Below, piece by piece: positions 27,325 through 36,634 of a DNA stretch of 64,000 nt (positions are counted from its first letter, which is position 1; each line of letters opens with the position of its first letter). The DNA lies in contig NZ_JACHIF010000011.1 in assembly GCF_014203045.1 (NCBI RefSeq), positions 62,001 through 126,000 on the forward strand, read 5' to 3'. The position numbers and the translations under genes are program-made. Origin of the DNA: Prosthecobacter dejongeii. GTDB taxonomy: Bacteria > Verrucomicrobiota > Verrucomicrobiia > Verrucomicrobiales > Verrucomicrobiaceae. The notes beneath the pieces were generated by a model that saw only the letters and a list, made by a program, of their open reading frames with translations, did no database searches and was not told the DNA's origin.

Positions 27325-28074
27325 TTAGGACAGTTCATCGGCGATCTCATCGGCGATTTCGAAGTTTGCGTGCACGTTCTGGGTATCGTCGTAGTCGTCG
27401 AGGACGTCGTAGAGCTTGATGATGGAGCGGCCCAGCTCGACATCCGTGATGGTCACCGTCGTGCTGGGTTGATAAATGAGGTTCTGTGACTTTGTCGCCA
27501 CACCCTTCTCACGCAGCGCGCTGGCCACCTGGAAGGTTTGTTCAAAAGTGGTGTAGAGGATCCATTCATCCCCATCGTCCTGGACATCGTCAGCGCCCGC
27601 TTCCAGCGCCAGTTCCGTCACGGCATCCTCCGTGAGAGAGCCTTTTTCCATGCGGATCTCACCGCGGCGAGTGAACATGTAAGCCACGCTGCCAGCATCG
27701 GCAAAGGTACCTTGGTTTTTACCAAACAGCACTCGCAGATCATTGGCCGCCCGGTTGCGATTGTCAGTCACGACTTCCACCATCAGCGCCACGCCACCCG
27801 GGCCGTAGCCTTCATAAGTGATTTCTTCAATGGCTGCGCCTTCAAGCTCGCCCACACCTTTTTTGATGGCGCGTTCGATGTTGTCATTCGGCACGTTCGC
27901 CGCGCGTGCAGCCAAGATGGCGGAACGCAGGCGGGCATTTAGATCGGGGTTGGAGCCGCCATTCTTCGCGGCTACGGTCAGCTCCTTTGAAAGTTTGCTG
28001 AAAACCTTGCCACGCTTCACGTCCACCACGGCCTTGATGTGCTTGACCTTGGACCACTTGTTATGTCCTGCCAT
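27325..28074 (-). CDS. yebC: YebC/PmpR/TACO1-family protein
   Basis: 249 residues from the ATG at 28074 (MAGHNKWSKVKHIKAVVDVK), the universal family start. The open frame runs upstream to 28389 but carries no family sequence and overlaps the divergent nadE. Signatures: GGSNPDLNARLRSAILAARA, NVPNDNIERAIKKG and ITYEGYGPGGVALMVEVVTD. Members are reported both as DNA-binding regulators and as helpers of translation at difficult sequences such as proline runs; which applies here is unknown. Upstream of rho. Confidence 0.95.
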   Translation of the reverse strand: MAGHNKWSKVKHIKAVVDVKRGKVFSKLSKELTVAAKNGGSNPDLNARLRSAILAARAANVPNDNIERAIKKGVGELEGAAIEEITYEGYGPGGVALMVEVVTDNRNRAANDLRVLFGKNQGTFADAGSVAYMFTRRGEIRMEKGSLTEDAVTELALEAGADDVQDDGDEWILYTTFEQTFQVASALREKGVATKSQNLIYQPSTTVTITDVELGRSIIKLYDVLDDYDDTQNVHANFEIADEIADELS

Positions 28075-28340
28075 GTTGCGATGTCTGGGGTTGGGGGAAA
28101 AATGGAAGGGTGCTCCGGCGCTTCGCGGGCGGCGGGTCCCGTTCGGGAGGAATGAATGAAAATGATCAAGAGCGGCCTTGCCGCGGTGTCTGCTCTGAAA
28201 CAAGCCTAAGCCCGTTGCAGGAAAGGATTTCATGAGCCTTGGCTTTTTGAAATCACAGCTCCAATCGCCGGAGCAGTCACCAGTGTTCACCTGGTTGAGA
28301 GAACCAGGAACGACTTGAGTGTGCTGGAGAGCAGGCCGGG

Positions 28341-30341
28341 ATGCAAGGTGTTTTTTCTTCGATGCCGGATGATGGAGTCGTGTTATCATCTCACATGCCC
28401 GATCAAACCCCTTCTCTCTGCCCTTGTGAACAGCATGGTTTTGTACGCGTCGCCACGGTGTCCCCAGAGCTGAAATTGGGCGATGTGGGTGCCAATGTGG
28501 CCATGCTACGCAAAGAAATGCAGCATCTAGCAGGCCAGGGCTGCCGCCTCATCGTTTTTCCTGAACTCAGTCTCACAGGGTATTCTTGTGCAGATCTTTT
28601 TTACCAGCGCAGCCTCCAGCAGCAGGCACTGGCAGGGGTCAAACAACTTGCAGAAGCCAATGCTGGCCTGGGGTGTTGCGTCGTTGTAGGCCTGCCCCTA
28701 GCGGTTCAAAACCGATTATACAACGTTGCCGCCGTTATCGCGGACGGTGAAATCCTCGGTTTTGTGCCGAAAACTTTCTTACCCAATTCGGGCGAATTTT
28801 ATGAACGGCGCTGGTTTTCACCGGCCACCACGCTCACGGACACCCATACCGAGGGAGATGGCATCCCCATCGGCGCAGACTTGCTCTTTGAAGCAACTGA
28901 TCTGCCTGGCTTCGTTCTAGGCGTGGAGATCTGTGAAGATCTCTGGACAGTGATCCCCCCTTCCAGCCATGCCGCTCTGGCCGGGGCCACGTTGCTTGCC
29001 AATCCATCTGCCAGCAATGAAGTGCTGGGTAAATTCACTTACCGCCGCCAGCTCATCACTCAGCAAAGCGCACGCTGCCTCGCGGCCTACATTTACGCCA
29101 GTGCGGGTGCTGGGGAGTCGAGCACGGACACGGTTTACTCAGGCCACGGTCTCATCGCTGAAAATGGTTCTTTGTTGGGCGAGACGGAGCGTTTCGCTTT
29201 TGAAACCCGAGTCGCCATCGCTGATGTGGACCTCCAGCGTTTGGAGCATGAGCGAGTGCGCAGTACAGCATTTAGGGACGCCCCTGCGACGCAGTCATAT
29301 TCACGCATCACTTTTAATTTAGGGGAGCCCGCAGCTCAAACAGGCGCAGCTTTGCAACGCCCCCTATCTGCCCACCCCTTTGTTCCACCCGCAGGGGCCG
29401 ATCGCAAAGCCGTGTGTGAAGAGATCTTTGCCATCCAGGCCACTGCGCTCGCCCGCCGGCTGCGCCAAACCCGCAGTAAGACAGCCGTGCTCGGCCTGTC
29501 GGGAGGATTGGATTCTACCCTTGCGCTTTTGGTGATGGTGGAGGCACTGAAACGTGCCGGGATGCCGAAGGAAGCAGCTTTAACGGTCACCATGCCCGGC
29601 TTTGGCACCACCGCCCGGACCAAAGGCAATGCAGAAAAACTGGCTGAAGCACTCGGCATACAGCTTCGTACCATCAGCATCGCCGCAGCCGTGGAGCAGC
29701 ACTTCAAGGACATCGGCCATCCTCCTGGGCTCCATGACATCACCTATGAAAATGCCCAAGCGCGTGAGCGCACTCAAGTGCTCATGGATGTGGCTAATCA
29801 AACAAGTGGCATCGTCATTGGCACCGGTGATTTGTCTGAATCGGCCCTGGGCTGGTGCACCTTCAATGGTGACCACATGTCCATGTATCATGTCAACGCA
29901 GGTGTGCCCAAGACCCTGGTGAAATACCTCATCCAATGGTGTGCCACAGAACTGTATGCCGCTGAGGCAGGCACTATTTTACAAGACATCATCGATACTC
30001 CCATCTCCCCCGAGCTGCTACCTTTAGCGGCTGATGGCAGCATGGAGCAAAAGACGGAAGACACGGTGGGCCCTTATGAACTGCATGACTTCTTCCTCTT
30101 CCACTTCATCCGTCATGGCTGTGATCAGGCGAAGATCCGTTTTCTTGCGCTCCAGGCCTTTGATGGAAAATATTCGTCTGAGTTGGTGGATAAATGGTTA
30201 GCCACCTTCCTACGCCGGTTCGCCCAGAGCCAGTTTAAGCGGTCTTCCATGCCAGATGGCCCGAAAGTGGGTTCGGTGGCCCTGTCTCCAAGGGGAGATT
30301 GGCGCATGCCTAGCGACTATGCGGGTAGCTTGCGAGTATGA
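28341..30341 (+). CDS. nadE: glutamine-dependent NAD+ synthetase
   Basis: Last step of NAD biosynthesis: deamido-NAD + Gln + ATP to NAD. 666 residues. The N-terminal nitrilase-type glutaminase domain carries the Glu75-Lys144-Cys198 triad (FPELSLTGY, PKTFLPN, GVEICEDLW). The C-terminal synthetase domain has the ATP P-loop LSGGLDSTLA (about 386-395) and GTGDLSESALGWCTFNGDH. The ATG at 28341 has GGAGAG just upstream and is preferred; inner ATGs at 28362 and 28395 are possible. Divergent from yebC across 266 bases, in which I see no clear promoter. Confidence 0.96.
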   Translation: MQGVFSSMPDDGVVLSSHMPDQTPSLCPCEQHGFVRVATVSPELKLGDVGANVAMLRKEMQHLAGQGCRLIVFPELSLTGYSCADLFYQRSLQQQALAGVKQLAEANAGLGCCVVVGLPLAVQNRLYNVAAVIADGEILGFVPKTFLPNSGEFYERRWFSPATTLTDTHTEGDGIPIGADLLFEATDLPGFVLGVEICEDLWTVIPPSSHAALAGATLLANPSASNEVLGKFTYRRQLITQQSARCLAAYIYASAGAGESSTDTVYSGHGLIAENGSLLGETERFAFETRVAIADVDLQRLEHERVRSTAFRDAPATQSYSRITFNLGEPAAQTGAALQRPLSAHPFVPPAGADRKAVCEEIFAIQATALARRLRQTRSKTAVLGLSGGLDSTLALLVMVEALKRAGMPKEAALTVTMPGFGTTARTKGNAEKLAEALGIQLRTISIAAAVEQHFKDIGHPPGLHDITYENAQARERTQVLMDVANQTSGIVIGTGDLSESALGWCTFNGDHMSMYHVNAGVPKTLVKYLIQWCATELYAAEAGTILQDIIDTPISPELLPLAADGSMEQKTEDTVGPYELHDFFLFHFIRHGCDQAKIRFLALQAFDGKYSSELVDKWLATFLRRFAQSQFKRSSMPDGPKVGSVALSPRGDWRMPSDYAGSLRV

Positions 30342-30346
30342 TTTAA

Positions 30347-30379
30347 CCGCCTAGGTTCCCTCTCTGGAGGCCTAGGCGG
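30347..30379 (+). terminator. hairpin after nadE, possible terminator
   Basis: Stem CCGCCTAGG (30347-30355) / CCTAGGCGG (30371-30379), perfect 9 bp, beginning 5 bases past the nadE stop. The 15-base loop can pair further. No T-run follows, so it may need Rho or act as a stability element. Confidence 0.5.
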
Positions 30380-30488
30380 GCATCGTATTGGCCTATTATC
30401 TCCTGTTGCAGCACATCTGGGCTACTTTTCCGGTTGCCGTCTGAGGGCCAGCGGCTTACTTGCGCGCCCGTTTCACATTCCGCCAGCC

Positions 30489-31994
30489 ATGCTTGAATTT
30501 TTCCGCCGCCATCGTGGTGCCTTCCTCATCACCGTCACCGTGATCATCATCATCAGCTTCTCCGTTTGGGGTGGCTGGAAAAGTGGCCGCGAAAGCCTGG
30601 AGGCCCAGCCGACCGATACCGCCTTTACTATCTACGGGCGTAACTACACCATCGCCGAAGCACAGCGCCTGGGCCGCCGCATGCAGATGATTTACAATTT
30701 GCAGATGTTCGAACTGCTGAGCCTCTCCCGCATCGGCTCCCAGGAAGACCAGAACAATAACATCGTCATCAACCAGCTCATTCTTCAACATGAGATGGAA
30801 CGCCTGGGTATCCACCCAAGCGATGCCGAGGCAAAAGAAGCCATGAAGAAGCTGCCGACCTTCCAGGAAAATGGGGCCTTCAGCGCAGAGCGCGCTTACA
30901 ATGTGGAGCAAATGCTGGCGGCCAATGGCTTCAATAGCTCGGACCTGCTGGAAATCGTCAAGCTCAGCATCGGCTTCAGCAAACTGCGTGACCTCATCGG
31001 TAAAAACTATGCCGCCAGCCCCCTGGAGGCTGAAAAAGCCTACGCGAGCGAATACCAGACACTCAAGGTCAACACGCTGAGCTTCAGCCTGGAAGACTTC
31101 AAAAAAACCGCCGTGGTCAAGGACGAAGAGATCCAGAAATACTACGACGAGAAGAAAGAAAGCTACAAGTCTGCGGGCAAGCGCGCCATCAGCTACGTGT
31201 ACTTTGAAAATCCAAAAGCAGACGACAAGAAGTCTGCTGAAGATCGCAAAAAAGAAGAGTCTGCCGTGGTGGACCGTGTGAATAAATTTAATGACGCGAG
31301 CATCCTGCCTGCCGCCAAGTTTGACGACATCGCCAAAACTCAAAAAGAAACCGTGCTGAAGGCTGACCTCTTCACTCAGGACGCTCCTCCAGAAGCCCTC
31401 AAGGCTGAAAAGGAACTCGTAGAAGCAGTTTTCGCTCTGAATCCTGAAGTGCGCCCTATTAGCGACCCCATCAAAGGCAGCAATGGTTACTACATTTTCT
31501 CTGTCACCAAGTCCGAAGAACCCAAACAGCAGGAGCTGGCAGAAGTGAAGGAGAAGATCAAAGAAACTCTCGTGGCCCAGAAAGCCCAAGAAGCCCTCAC
31601 CAAGGCTGCCAATGATGCCCGCACCGCTCTTGCTGAAGGCCTGAAGGCAGGCAAGAAAATCGAAGATCTGGCTAAGGACAAAAAACTTACCCTTTCCCCT
31701 CTCACAGACATCACCGTGGCAGAACCTGCTATGGAAGTAGCCAGCAGCAACCTCATCGCTGGCCAGGCCCGTGATACCGCTGCCGGTGAACTATCCAAGG
31801 TCATTGATACCGAAACAGGCTCCCTCCTGGTCTATGTGAGTGCCAAGGAACTGCGCAAGCGCGACGACAGCAAAGCCCTGCGTGAAAACATGAGCAATGG
31901 CCGCGCCGACCAGGAGCGCACACGTTTGTTTGACGCTTGGTTCTCCCGCCGCCGCGAAGAATCGAAGCCCAAAATGCTCATCACCCAGGCTTAA
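30489..31994 (+). CDS. membrane-anchored PpiD/SurA-like peptidyl-prolyl isomerase-type foldase
   Basis: 501 residues. One N-terminal membrane anchor (LITVTVIIIISFSVWGG, about 13-30), then a SurA_N-type chaperone region (YTIAEAQRLGRRMQ, VINQLILQHEMERLGI) and a long charged helical part. The region about 200-350 fits a degenerate parvulin domain (KRAISYVYF, then NGYYIFSVTKSEEP). It resembles PpiD, which helps outer-membrane and periplasmic proteins fold as they leave SecYEG. Isomerase activity is uncertain because the parvulin core is weak. Followed 26 bases later by the TPR gene. Confidence 0.85.
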   Translation: MLEFFRRHRGAFLITVTVIIIISFSVWGGWKSGRESLEAQPTDTAFTIYGRNYTIAEAQRLGRRMQMIYNLQMFELLSLSRIGSQEDQNNNIVINQLILQHEMERLGIHPSDAEAKEAMKKLPTFQENGAFSAERAYNVEQMLAANGFNSSDLLEIVKLSIGFSKLRDLIGKNYAASPLEAEKAYASEYQTLKVNTLSFSLEDFKKTAVVKDEEIQKYYDEKKESYKSAGKRAISYVYFENPKADDKKSAEDRKKEESAVVDRVNKFNDASILPAAKFDDIAKTQKETVLKADLFTQDAPPEALKAEKELVEAVFALNPEVRPISDPIKGSNGYYIFSVTKSEEPKQQELAEVKEKIKETLVAQKAQEALTKAANDARTALAEGLKAGKKIEDLAKDKKLTLSPLTDITVAEPAMEVASSNLIAGQARDTAAGELSKVIDTETGSLLVYVSAKELRKRDDSKALRENMSNGRADQERTRLFDAWFSRRREESKPKMLITQA

Positions 31995-32020
31995 TCGCCT
32001 GATGGAGGGACCGTAGAACC

Positions 32021-32362
32021 ATGAACGACACGATCCCTCTCGAAGATTTGTTTGATGAAGCCAACGGTCATTTGGCCGTTGGCGAACTGGAAGAAGCCAT
32101 TGTCATTTATCGGCAATGTGTGGCCCGTGACCCTCAGTTTTTCGATGGCTGGCAGGCCTTAGGAATGGCTCTTCTCAAGGTCAATGAGGTGAAGGAAGCC
32201 ATCGGCGCTGGACTCATGGCTACCACGTTGAAGCCCAATGATCTCCTCGCCTGGACTGGGCTGTCCCAGATGTACGTGCGCAACGGCCAAATCGCCGAAG
32301 CCGAAGATGCCAAGGGCAAAGCCCGAATTCTGTCTCTGGGTGGCAAAGTGGCGAAAGAATAA
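32021..32362 (+). CDS. small TPR-repeat protein
   Basis: 113 residues built almost entirely of tetratricopeptide repeats. Typical helices are GHLAVGELEEAIVIYRQCVA, DPQFFDGWQALGMALLKVNE and LLAWTGLSQMYVRNGQIAEA, giving about three repeats. No signal peptide, so cytoplasmic. TPRs bind other proteins; the partner is unknown. Probably co-transcribed with the upstream foldase gene. Confidence 0.85.
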   Translation: MNDTIPLEDLFDEANGHLAVGELEEAIVIYRQCVARDPQFFDGWQALGMALLKVNEVKEAIGAGLMATTLKPNDLLAWTGLSQMYVRNGQIAEAEDAKGKARILSLGGKVAKE

Positions 32363-32379
32363 CAGGGGAATATCCCCTG
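32363..32379. repeat. hairpin after the TPR gene
   Basis: Arms CAGGGGA and TCCCCTG pair perfectly around a 3-base loop, starting at the base after the TPR stop codon. It lies between two convergent genes and may reduce read-through. No T-run on either side. Confidence 0.4.
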
Positions 32380-32408
32380 CTCTCCAGCGCCGCTAAACCG
32401 CAGTAGGC

Positions 32409-32789
32409 TTATTTTTCCACGGGTTTATCCGCTTTCACCCAATCGGCCATGCCGCCATCCAGGTGGTAAATCTCAGTGAAGCCAGCCTGTTCGAGCTTTG
32501 GCAATGAACGCGTGCTGCGCCCTCCTGCTTGGCAATGAACCAGCACAGGTTTGGTTTTATTCGCCGCCTCCAGTTTCTTCACAAAGTCTTTGGAGAGGAT
32601 ATCCACATTTGTGGCTCCTTTGATGTGGCCCTCTTTGTATTCCTCTTCGGTGCGCACATCCAGCACCGTCACTTTGCCTTCAGCCACCAGTTTGGCGGCC
32701 TTCTCAGCATCCACATGTTTCACTTTGTCTTCAGCAAATCCAGCCAAAGGCAGGACACAAAGCGCGGCGATAAAAGACAGACGTTTCAT
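32409..32789 (-). CDS. periplasmic rhodanese-like protein
   Basis: 126 residues from the ATG at 32789 (MKRLSFIAALCVLPLAGFAE), which gives a clean signal peptide; upstream in-frame sequence to 32846 would bury it. A single rhodanese domain: VTVLDVRTEEEYKEGHIKGA, then the active-site loop VHCQAGGRS with catalytic Cys, and YHLDGGMADWVKADKP. Likely moves sulfane sulfur or handles thiols in the periplasm. Downstream of, and separated by a terminator from, the superoxide dismutase gene. A second rhodanese is at 42534. Confidence 0.9.
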   Translation of the reverse strand: MKRLSFIAALCVLPLAGFAEDKVKHVDAEKAAKLVAEGKVTVLDVRTEEEYKEGHIKGATNVDILSKDFVKKLEAANKTKPVLVHCQAGGRSTRSLPKLEQAGFTEIYHLDGGMADWVKADKPVEK

Positions 32790-32830
32790 AAAATAAGCGA
32801 TTCTGGAAATGAAAGGGATGAAAAATGAAA

Positions 32831-32856
32831 CGGGCTGTGATTTCACTCACAGCCCG
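32831..32856 (-). terminator. rho-independent terminator of the superoxide dismutase gene
   Basis: Perfect 10-bp stem CGGGCTGTGA / TCACAGCCCG with a 6-base loop, 19 bases past the sod stop. On the minus strand it is followed by TTTCATTTTTC. Confidence 0.85.
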
Positions 32857-32875
32857 CAAAAATCAGACCGATGGA

Positions 32876-33598
32876 TTAGGCCTTAGCGGCTTCGTAGCCT
32901 TTGGCCACCGCCGTCCAGTTCACCACATTCCACCAGGCCGTGATGTAATCTGGGCGCTTGTTTTGATACTTGAGATAATAAGCATGTTCCCAAACATCCA
33001 ATCCTAAAATAGGCGTGCCCAGATCCGCGTCTGGTACCAGCCCCTTCATGAGTGGATTGTCCTGATTCGGCGTAGAGGTCACAGCCAGTTTGCCGTCTTT
33101 CTTCACGATCAGCCAGGCCCAGCCTGAGCCAAAACGCTTCGTCCCAGCTTCTCCGAAGAGTTTTTTGAAGTCATCCAGACTACCAAAAGTGCTTTGGATC
33201 GCTTCGCCCAGCTTACCCTCAGGGGCGCTCGGGCCACTGCCTGCTGGGGCCATCCACTGCCAGAACCAGGTATGGTTTACATGTCCACCACCATTGTTGC
33301 GAATGGCAGCCAGAGAGTCCGCAGGGACTTTAGAAAGATCGGAAATCAGTTCCACGATGTTACGGGTCTGGATCTTGGCCGTTTCTAAGGCTTTGGTCAG
33401 ATTGGTGATGTAGGCCACATGGTGTTTGCCAAAATGGATGTTCATCGTGGTGGCATCAATGTGCGGCTCCAGGGCCTCAGCAGGATAAGGCAGTGCAGCC
33501 TGCTCTAAAGTGATGACTGAGGCGGCCTGGGCCCCCGTGGAAATGAGCGAGCCTGCAACGGCGGCCCCCGTAGTGGTGATGAAAAAGCGGCGGTTCAT
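32876..33598 (-). CDS. Tat-exported iron/manganese superoxide dismutase
   Basis: Converts superoxide to oxygen and hydrogen peroxide, outside the cytoplasm. 240 residues from the ATG at 33598. The N-terminus [20 protein letters not shown] followed by TGAQA looks like a twin-arginine signal. The mature part has the Fe/Mn-SOD ligands: His in IHFGKHH, His in HVNHTWFWQ, and Asp/His in DVWEHAYYL. Whether it prefers Fe or Mn is undecided. The open frame extends upstream to 33928 across the divergent trmB without homology, so that extension is rejected. Divergent from trmB across about 100 bases. Confidence 0.93.
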   Translation of the reverse strand: MNRRFFITTTGAAVAGSLISTGAQAASVITLEQAALPYPAEALEPHIDATTMNIHFGKHHVAYITNLTKALETAKIQTRNIVELISDLSKVPADSLAAIRNNGGGHVNHTWFWQWMAPAGSGPSAPEGKLGEAIQSTFGSLDDFKKLFGEAGTKRFGSGWAWLIVKKDGKLAVTSTPNQDNPLMKGLVPDADLGTPILGLDVWEHAYYLKYQNKRPDYITAWWNVVNWTAVAKGYEAAKA

Positions 33599-33630
33599 GA
33601 TAAACGAATCAATCTCAGGGTTCAGTGGCC

Positions 33631-33646
33631 AGTGACTTTTGTCACT
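33631..33646. promoter_or_regulatory. operator-like palindrome between sod and trmB
   Basis: Perfect inverted repeat AGTGAC-TTTT-GTCACT, 33 bases upstream of the sod start and 55 upstream of trmB. Its position suits a regulator of one or both divergent genes, for example an oxidative-stress factor. No factor can be named from sequence. Confidence 0.4.
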
Positions 33647-33700
33647 CGCATACGGATTACGTTGCATGGCGGCGAAAGTCACGGCTGATTTGTATTCGTA

Positions 33701-34291
33701 ATGTCCCTCTTCATCCCGCCTGATTATTTTCGAGAACTTGATACCCGTGAAATCTTTCCCAATCCCGCCCGCGCTCTGGAGGTAGAACTGGGTTGTGGCG
33801 ATGGCACCTTTTTGGTTGGCATGGCACAGGAGTATCCTGAGCGAGATTTTCTCGGTGTGGAAAGAATGTTGGGCCGAGTCTCCAAAACCAGTCGCAAGAT
33901 CAATCGTGCGGGCTTGACCAATGCCCACGTCATGCGCCTAGAAAGTGGCTACACCACCGGGTGGCTCCTGCCGACAGGAGGCGTATCTCGCCTGCACTTG
34001 CTGTGTCCGGATCCCTGGCCCAAAAAGCGTCATGCCGCACGCCGTCTGGTTAATCAGGAGGAATTCCTCAGCGGTCTCGCCCGCATCTTGAAGCCAGGGG
34101 GCGAGTTTCTCCTGAAAACCGATGACCAGGTGTATTTTGAAGATGCCCTCGCCAGTCTGGGCGCACGCCCTCAATTTGAGCGACTGGATTGGCCTGAGAA
34201 TGCCTTTTTTTATCCCACCACTGATTTTGAGCAGCATTGGCTGGAAAGCGGTCGGCAGATCCATCGCGCGCGATGGAGAAGAGTTAGCTGA
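33701..34291 (+). CDS. trmB: tRNA (guanine-N7)-methyltransferase
   Basis: Makes m7G46 in the variable loop of tRNAs using SAM. 196 residues. SAM-binding motif [15 protein letters not shown] (about 28-42), [10 protein letters not shown] after it, the substrate motif [15 protein letters not shown] (about 102-116) and [20 protein letters not shown]. All are typical TrmB. Slightly shorter than E. coli (239) because the N-terminal extension is missing. Its stop is 7 bases from that of the convergent next gene. Confidence 0.95.
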   Translation: MSLFIPPDYFRELDTREIFPNPARALEVELGCGDGTFLVGMAQEYPERDFLGVERMLGRVSKTSRKINRAGLTNAHVMRLESGYTTGWLLPTGGVSRLHLLCPDPWPKKRHAARRLVNQEEFLSGLARILKPGGEFLLKTDDQVYFEDALASLGARPQFERLDWPENAFFYPTTDFEQHWLESGRQIHRARWRRVS

Positions 34292-34298
34292 GGTTCAT

Positions 34299-35090
34299 TC
34301 ACTGAAGTGTATTGATGCCTTTCTCTAGCCCATGCATCATGGGCTCGATGAAGCGATACCCCTGAGGCAGCTCGATACGTGCCAGTTCCCCCACTTCGGT
34401 GAAGTACCAGCGTACCTCTTCGAGCTGCATCACCTCCAAGGTGACGATGTAACAGCGGCGTTGCTTGCCCGCCAGATCCATCACACCTTCACGCGCCGTC
34501 AGCGGCACCGACTTCGCTTGTTCTTGGACCTTGGTGAGTTGGTTCAGCCAATCATAGTCTCCCCCCAGAGTGCCCTTCACCGCCATCAGCGTCTGCACAA
34601 ACTGGGTATTCATCACCAATTGACCGTCTTTTTTCACCTCCATGGCAGGTAATTTATCGCCTTCTTTCCAGACCACCGTGGCAAAGAGATTGGCCGATGT
34701 AGATTTAAACTCCAGATCCAGGCTGCGCCAGCGCTCACCATCGGTCAGCTCCCCACTCAATCTGTAGGTGATGTCATGGACCACTTTACCCTCATCGGGC
34801 AATTCCAGAGAGCCACTAGCCAGGACGGAATAGACTGCCGGCACGGCATGCTCTTCGTCCTTCCGGATGGTGAAGGTGGTATGACCGATCTTTTCCTTTT
34901 CGTGATAAAGGTGCAGCGTGTTGTTAAACGCAGCGGCCTCGGCCAAAAACAAGTCAAAGACAAAACTTGGCGGCACCACGGCAAATCTCGACTGATCGGG
35001 AAAGTAAGTATCCCGAATCAGCAGCCCCATCATCGCAGCCCAAAATAGCACAATGATGGCCGATAATATGCGCCACAGCATGAATGACAT
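34299..35090 (-). CDS. membrane-anchored protein of unknown function
   Basis: 263 residues. One N-terminal membrane segment (ILSAIIVLFWAAMMGLLI, about 8-25) with the rest probably extracytoplasmic. The body reads as a beta-rich domain: HEKEKIGHTTFTIRKDEE, VLASGSLELPDEGKVVHDIT and RLSGELTDGERWRSLDLEF. It resembles the lipid- or substrate-binding beta folds of outer-membrane-associated proteins, but I recognise no named family. Next to and upstream of trmB's end, and follows the DUF1501 gene by 30 bases on the same strand, so the two may be co-transcribed. Confidence 0.8.
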   Translation of the reverse strand: MSFMLWRILSAIIVLFWAAMMGLLIRDTYFPDQSRFAVVPPSFVFDLFLAEAAAFNNTLHLYHEKEKIGHTTFTIRKDEEHAVPAVYSVLASGSLELPDEGKVVHDITYRLSGELTDGERWRSLDLEFKSTSANLFATVVWKEGDKLPAMEVKKDGQLVMNTQFVQTLMAVKGTLGGDYDWLNQLTKVQEQAKSVPLTAREGVMDLAGKQRRCYIVTLEVMQLEEVRWYFTEVGELARIELPQGYRFIEPMMHGLEKGINTLQ

Positions 35091-35120
35091 ACTGATGCCA
35101 AAGCCACCTGGATGTAAAGA

Positions 35121-36536
35121 TCAGGCGATCAGCTTCTTCACTAAATTTCCAGCCACCCCCGTCAGGCGAACATCCAGCCCCTGGAATTTCACCGTCAGTC
35201 TTTTGTGATCAATGCCGAGCAAATGCAGCATCGTGGTGTGCAGATCGTGCACATGCACCACATCTTCCACCGCACGATACCCAAGCTCATCCGTCGCTCC
35301 ATAGCTAAAGCCCGGCTTCACACCGCCACCTGCCATGAAGACATTAAAGGCTAGAATGTGGTGATCCCGCCCCGTCCCTTGCCCCATCGGCGTACGGCCA
35401 AATTCCCCGCCCCAGAGGATCAGCGTATCGTCCAGCATCCCGCGCTGTTTCAGGTCCTTGATCAGCGCTGCCGTCGCCTGATCCACATCCTGCGCTGAGG
35501 TTTTCATTCCCTCTACAATGCCACCATGGTGATCCCAGGCGCGGTGGTAAAGCTGGATCATTCGCACCCCTCGCTCAGCCATGCGTCGGGCTAACAAACA
35601 GTTTGATGCGAAGCTACCATCACCCGGCTCTTTTACCCCGTAGAGATCCAAGATGTGTTGCGGTTCGCTTTTCACATCCGTGAGTTCCGGCACGCTGGCC
35701 TGCATCTTGAAGGCCATCTCATACTGAGCGATGCGAGTCTGGATTTCCGGATCCAATTTCTCTTCCATGAGCATGCCATTCAGCCGCTGGATCTCCTCCA
35801 CCACCTGTCTCTGCGTGCTCTGGCAGACGCCATCAGGGCTGCCCAAGTAATGCACAGGCTGCCCCTTCGCCTGAAACTGAATTCCTTGATACTTGCTGGG
35901 CAAAATCCCTGCCGACCACTGCCGAGCGGAGACTGGCTGCTGCCCCGTTTTTCCTGCCGAAGTCAGCACCACAAAACCCGGCAGGTCACTCGTCTCACAC
36001 CCCAGCCCATACAGCAGCCAGGAGCCCATGCTGGGCCGCCCCTTAATGATGCTGCCGGTATTCATGAAGGCATGAGCCGTGTCATGATTGATCTGCTCCG
36101 TCTGCATCGAGCGCACGATGCAGAGATCATCCGCTACACTCCCGATGTGGGGAAACAGTTCTGAAATCTCCTGGCCACTTTGCCCCCACTTTTTGAACTC
36201 ACAAAAAGCTCCACGCGCCTTCAGTTCAGCCCCTTGGAGCTGCGCCAGTTGCTGTCCCTTGGTAAAGGATTCTGGAAAGGCCTTGCCATCCAGTTCTTTC
36301 AACTTCGGCTTCCAGTCAAAAGTCTCCAAGTGTGAAGGTCCACCCGCCATGCAGAGAAAAATCACCCGCTTGGCTTTTACCTGAGTGTGAGGTTGCCACA
36401 TCGCTCCCGCCACCCCACCCAACGCCTGAGGTGTCAATCCCGCCAGAGCCATCCCTCCCAAACCATAGGCCGACTGCGTCAAAAACGCGCGTCGATTTAC
36501 ATTGAGAGCATGGGTCGTAGGGTCAAAAGTGTTCAT
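35121..36536 (-). CDS. Tat-exported DUF1501 protein
   Basis: 471 residues. The N-terminus VNRRAFLTQSAYGLGGMALA is a twin-arginine signal. The body is the alkaline-phosphatase/sulfatase-like DUF1501 family, abundant in Planctomycetes and Verrucomicrobia: KRVIFLCMAGGPSHLETFDW, MQTEQINHDTAHAFMNTGS, IQLYHRAWDHHGGI, LIKDLKQRGMLDDTLILWGG and GEFGRTPMGQGTGRDHH. Usually such genes pair with a DUF1549/DUF1553 cytochrome-like partner; none is adjacent here. The substrate is unknown; a role in polysaccharide use or surface sulfate chemistry is often assumed. Confidence 0.92.
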   Translation of the reverse strand: MNTFDPTTHALNVNRRAFLTQSAYGLGGMALAGLTPQALGGVAGAMWQPHTQVKAKRVIFLCMAGGPSHLETFDWKPKLKELDGKAFPESFTKGQQLAQLQGAELKARGAFCEFKKWGQSGQEISELFPHIGSVADDLCIVRSMQTEQINHDTAHAFMNTGSIIKGRPSMGSWLLYGLGCETSDLPGFVVLTSAGKTGQQPVSARQWSAGILPSKYQGIQFQAKGQPVHYLGSPDGVCQSTQRQVVEEIQRLNGMLMEEKLDPEIQTRIAQYEMAFKMQASVPELTDVKSEPQHILDLYGVKEPGDGSFASNCLLARRMAERGVRMIQLYHRAWDHHGGIVEGMKTSAQDVDQATAALIKDLKQRGMLDDTLILWGGEFGRTPMGQGTGRDHHILAFNVFMAGGGVKPGFSYGATDELGYRAVEDVVHVHDLHTTMLHLLGIDHKRLTVKFQGLDVRLTGVAGNLVKKLIA

Positions 36537-36634
36537 GCAGTTGGAGACAAATACGTCTCAGCATACCCTGCCCTTACCTGCGAAAGCCAGCCTTCCTTGA
36601 TGGAGATTTCGCGCATGCTGATCAACTCATAAGC

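Noticed and set aside
28075..28389. N-terminal extension of the yebC frame
   Set aside because: No family sequence before the canonical MAGHNKWSK start, and it overlaps the divergent nadE start.
30456..31589. Minus-strand frame of 377 codons opposite the PpiD-like gene
   Set aside because: A shadow of the foldase gene; composition (many Phe, Leu, His) is typical of antisense frames.
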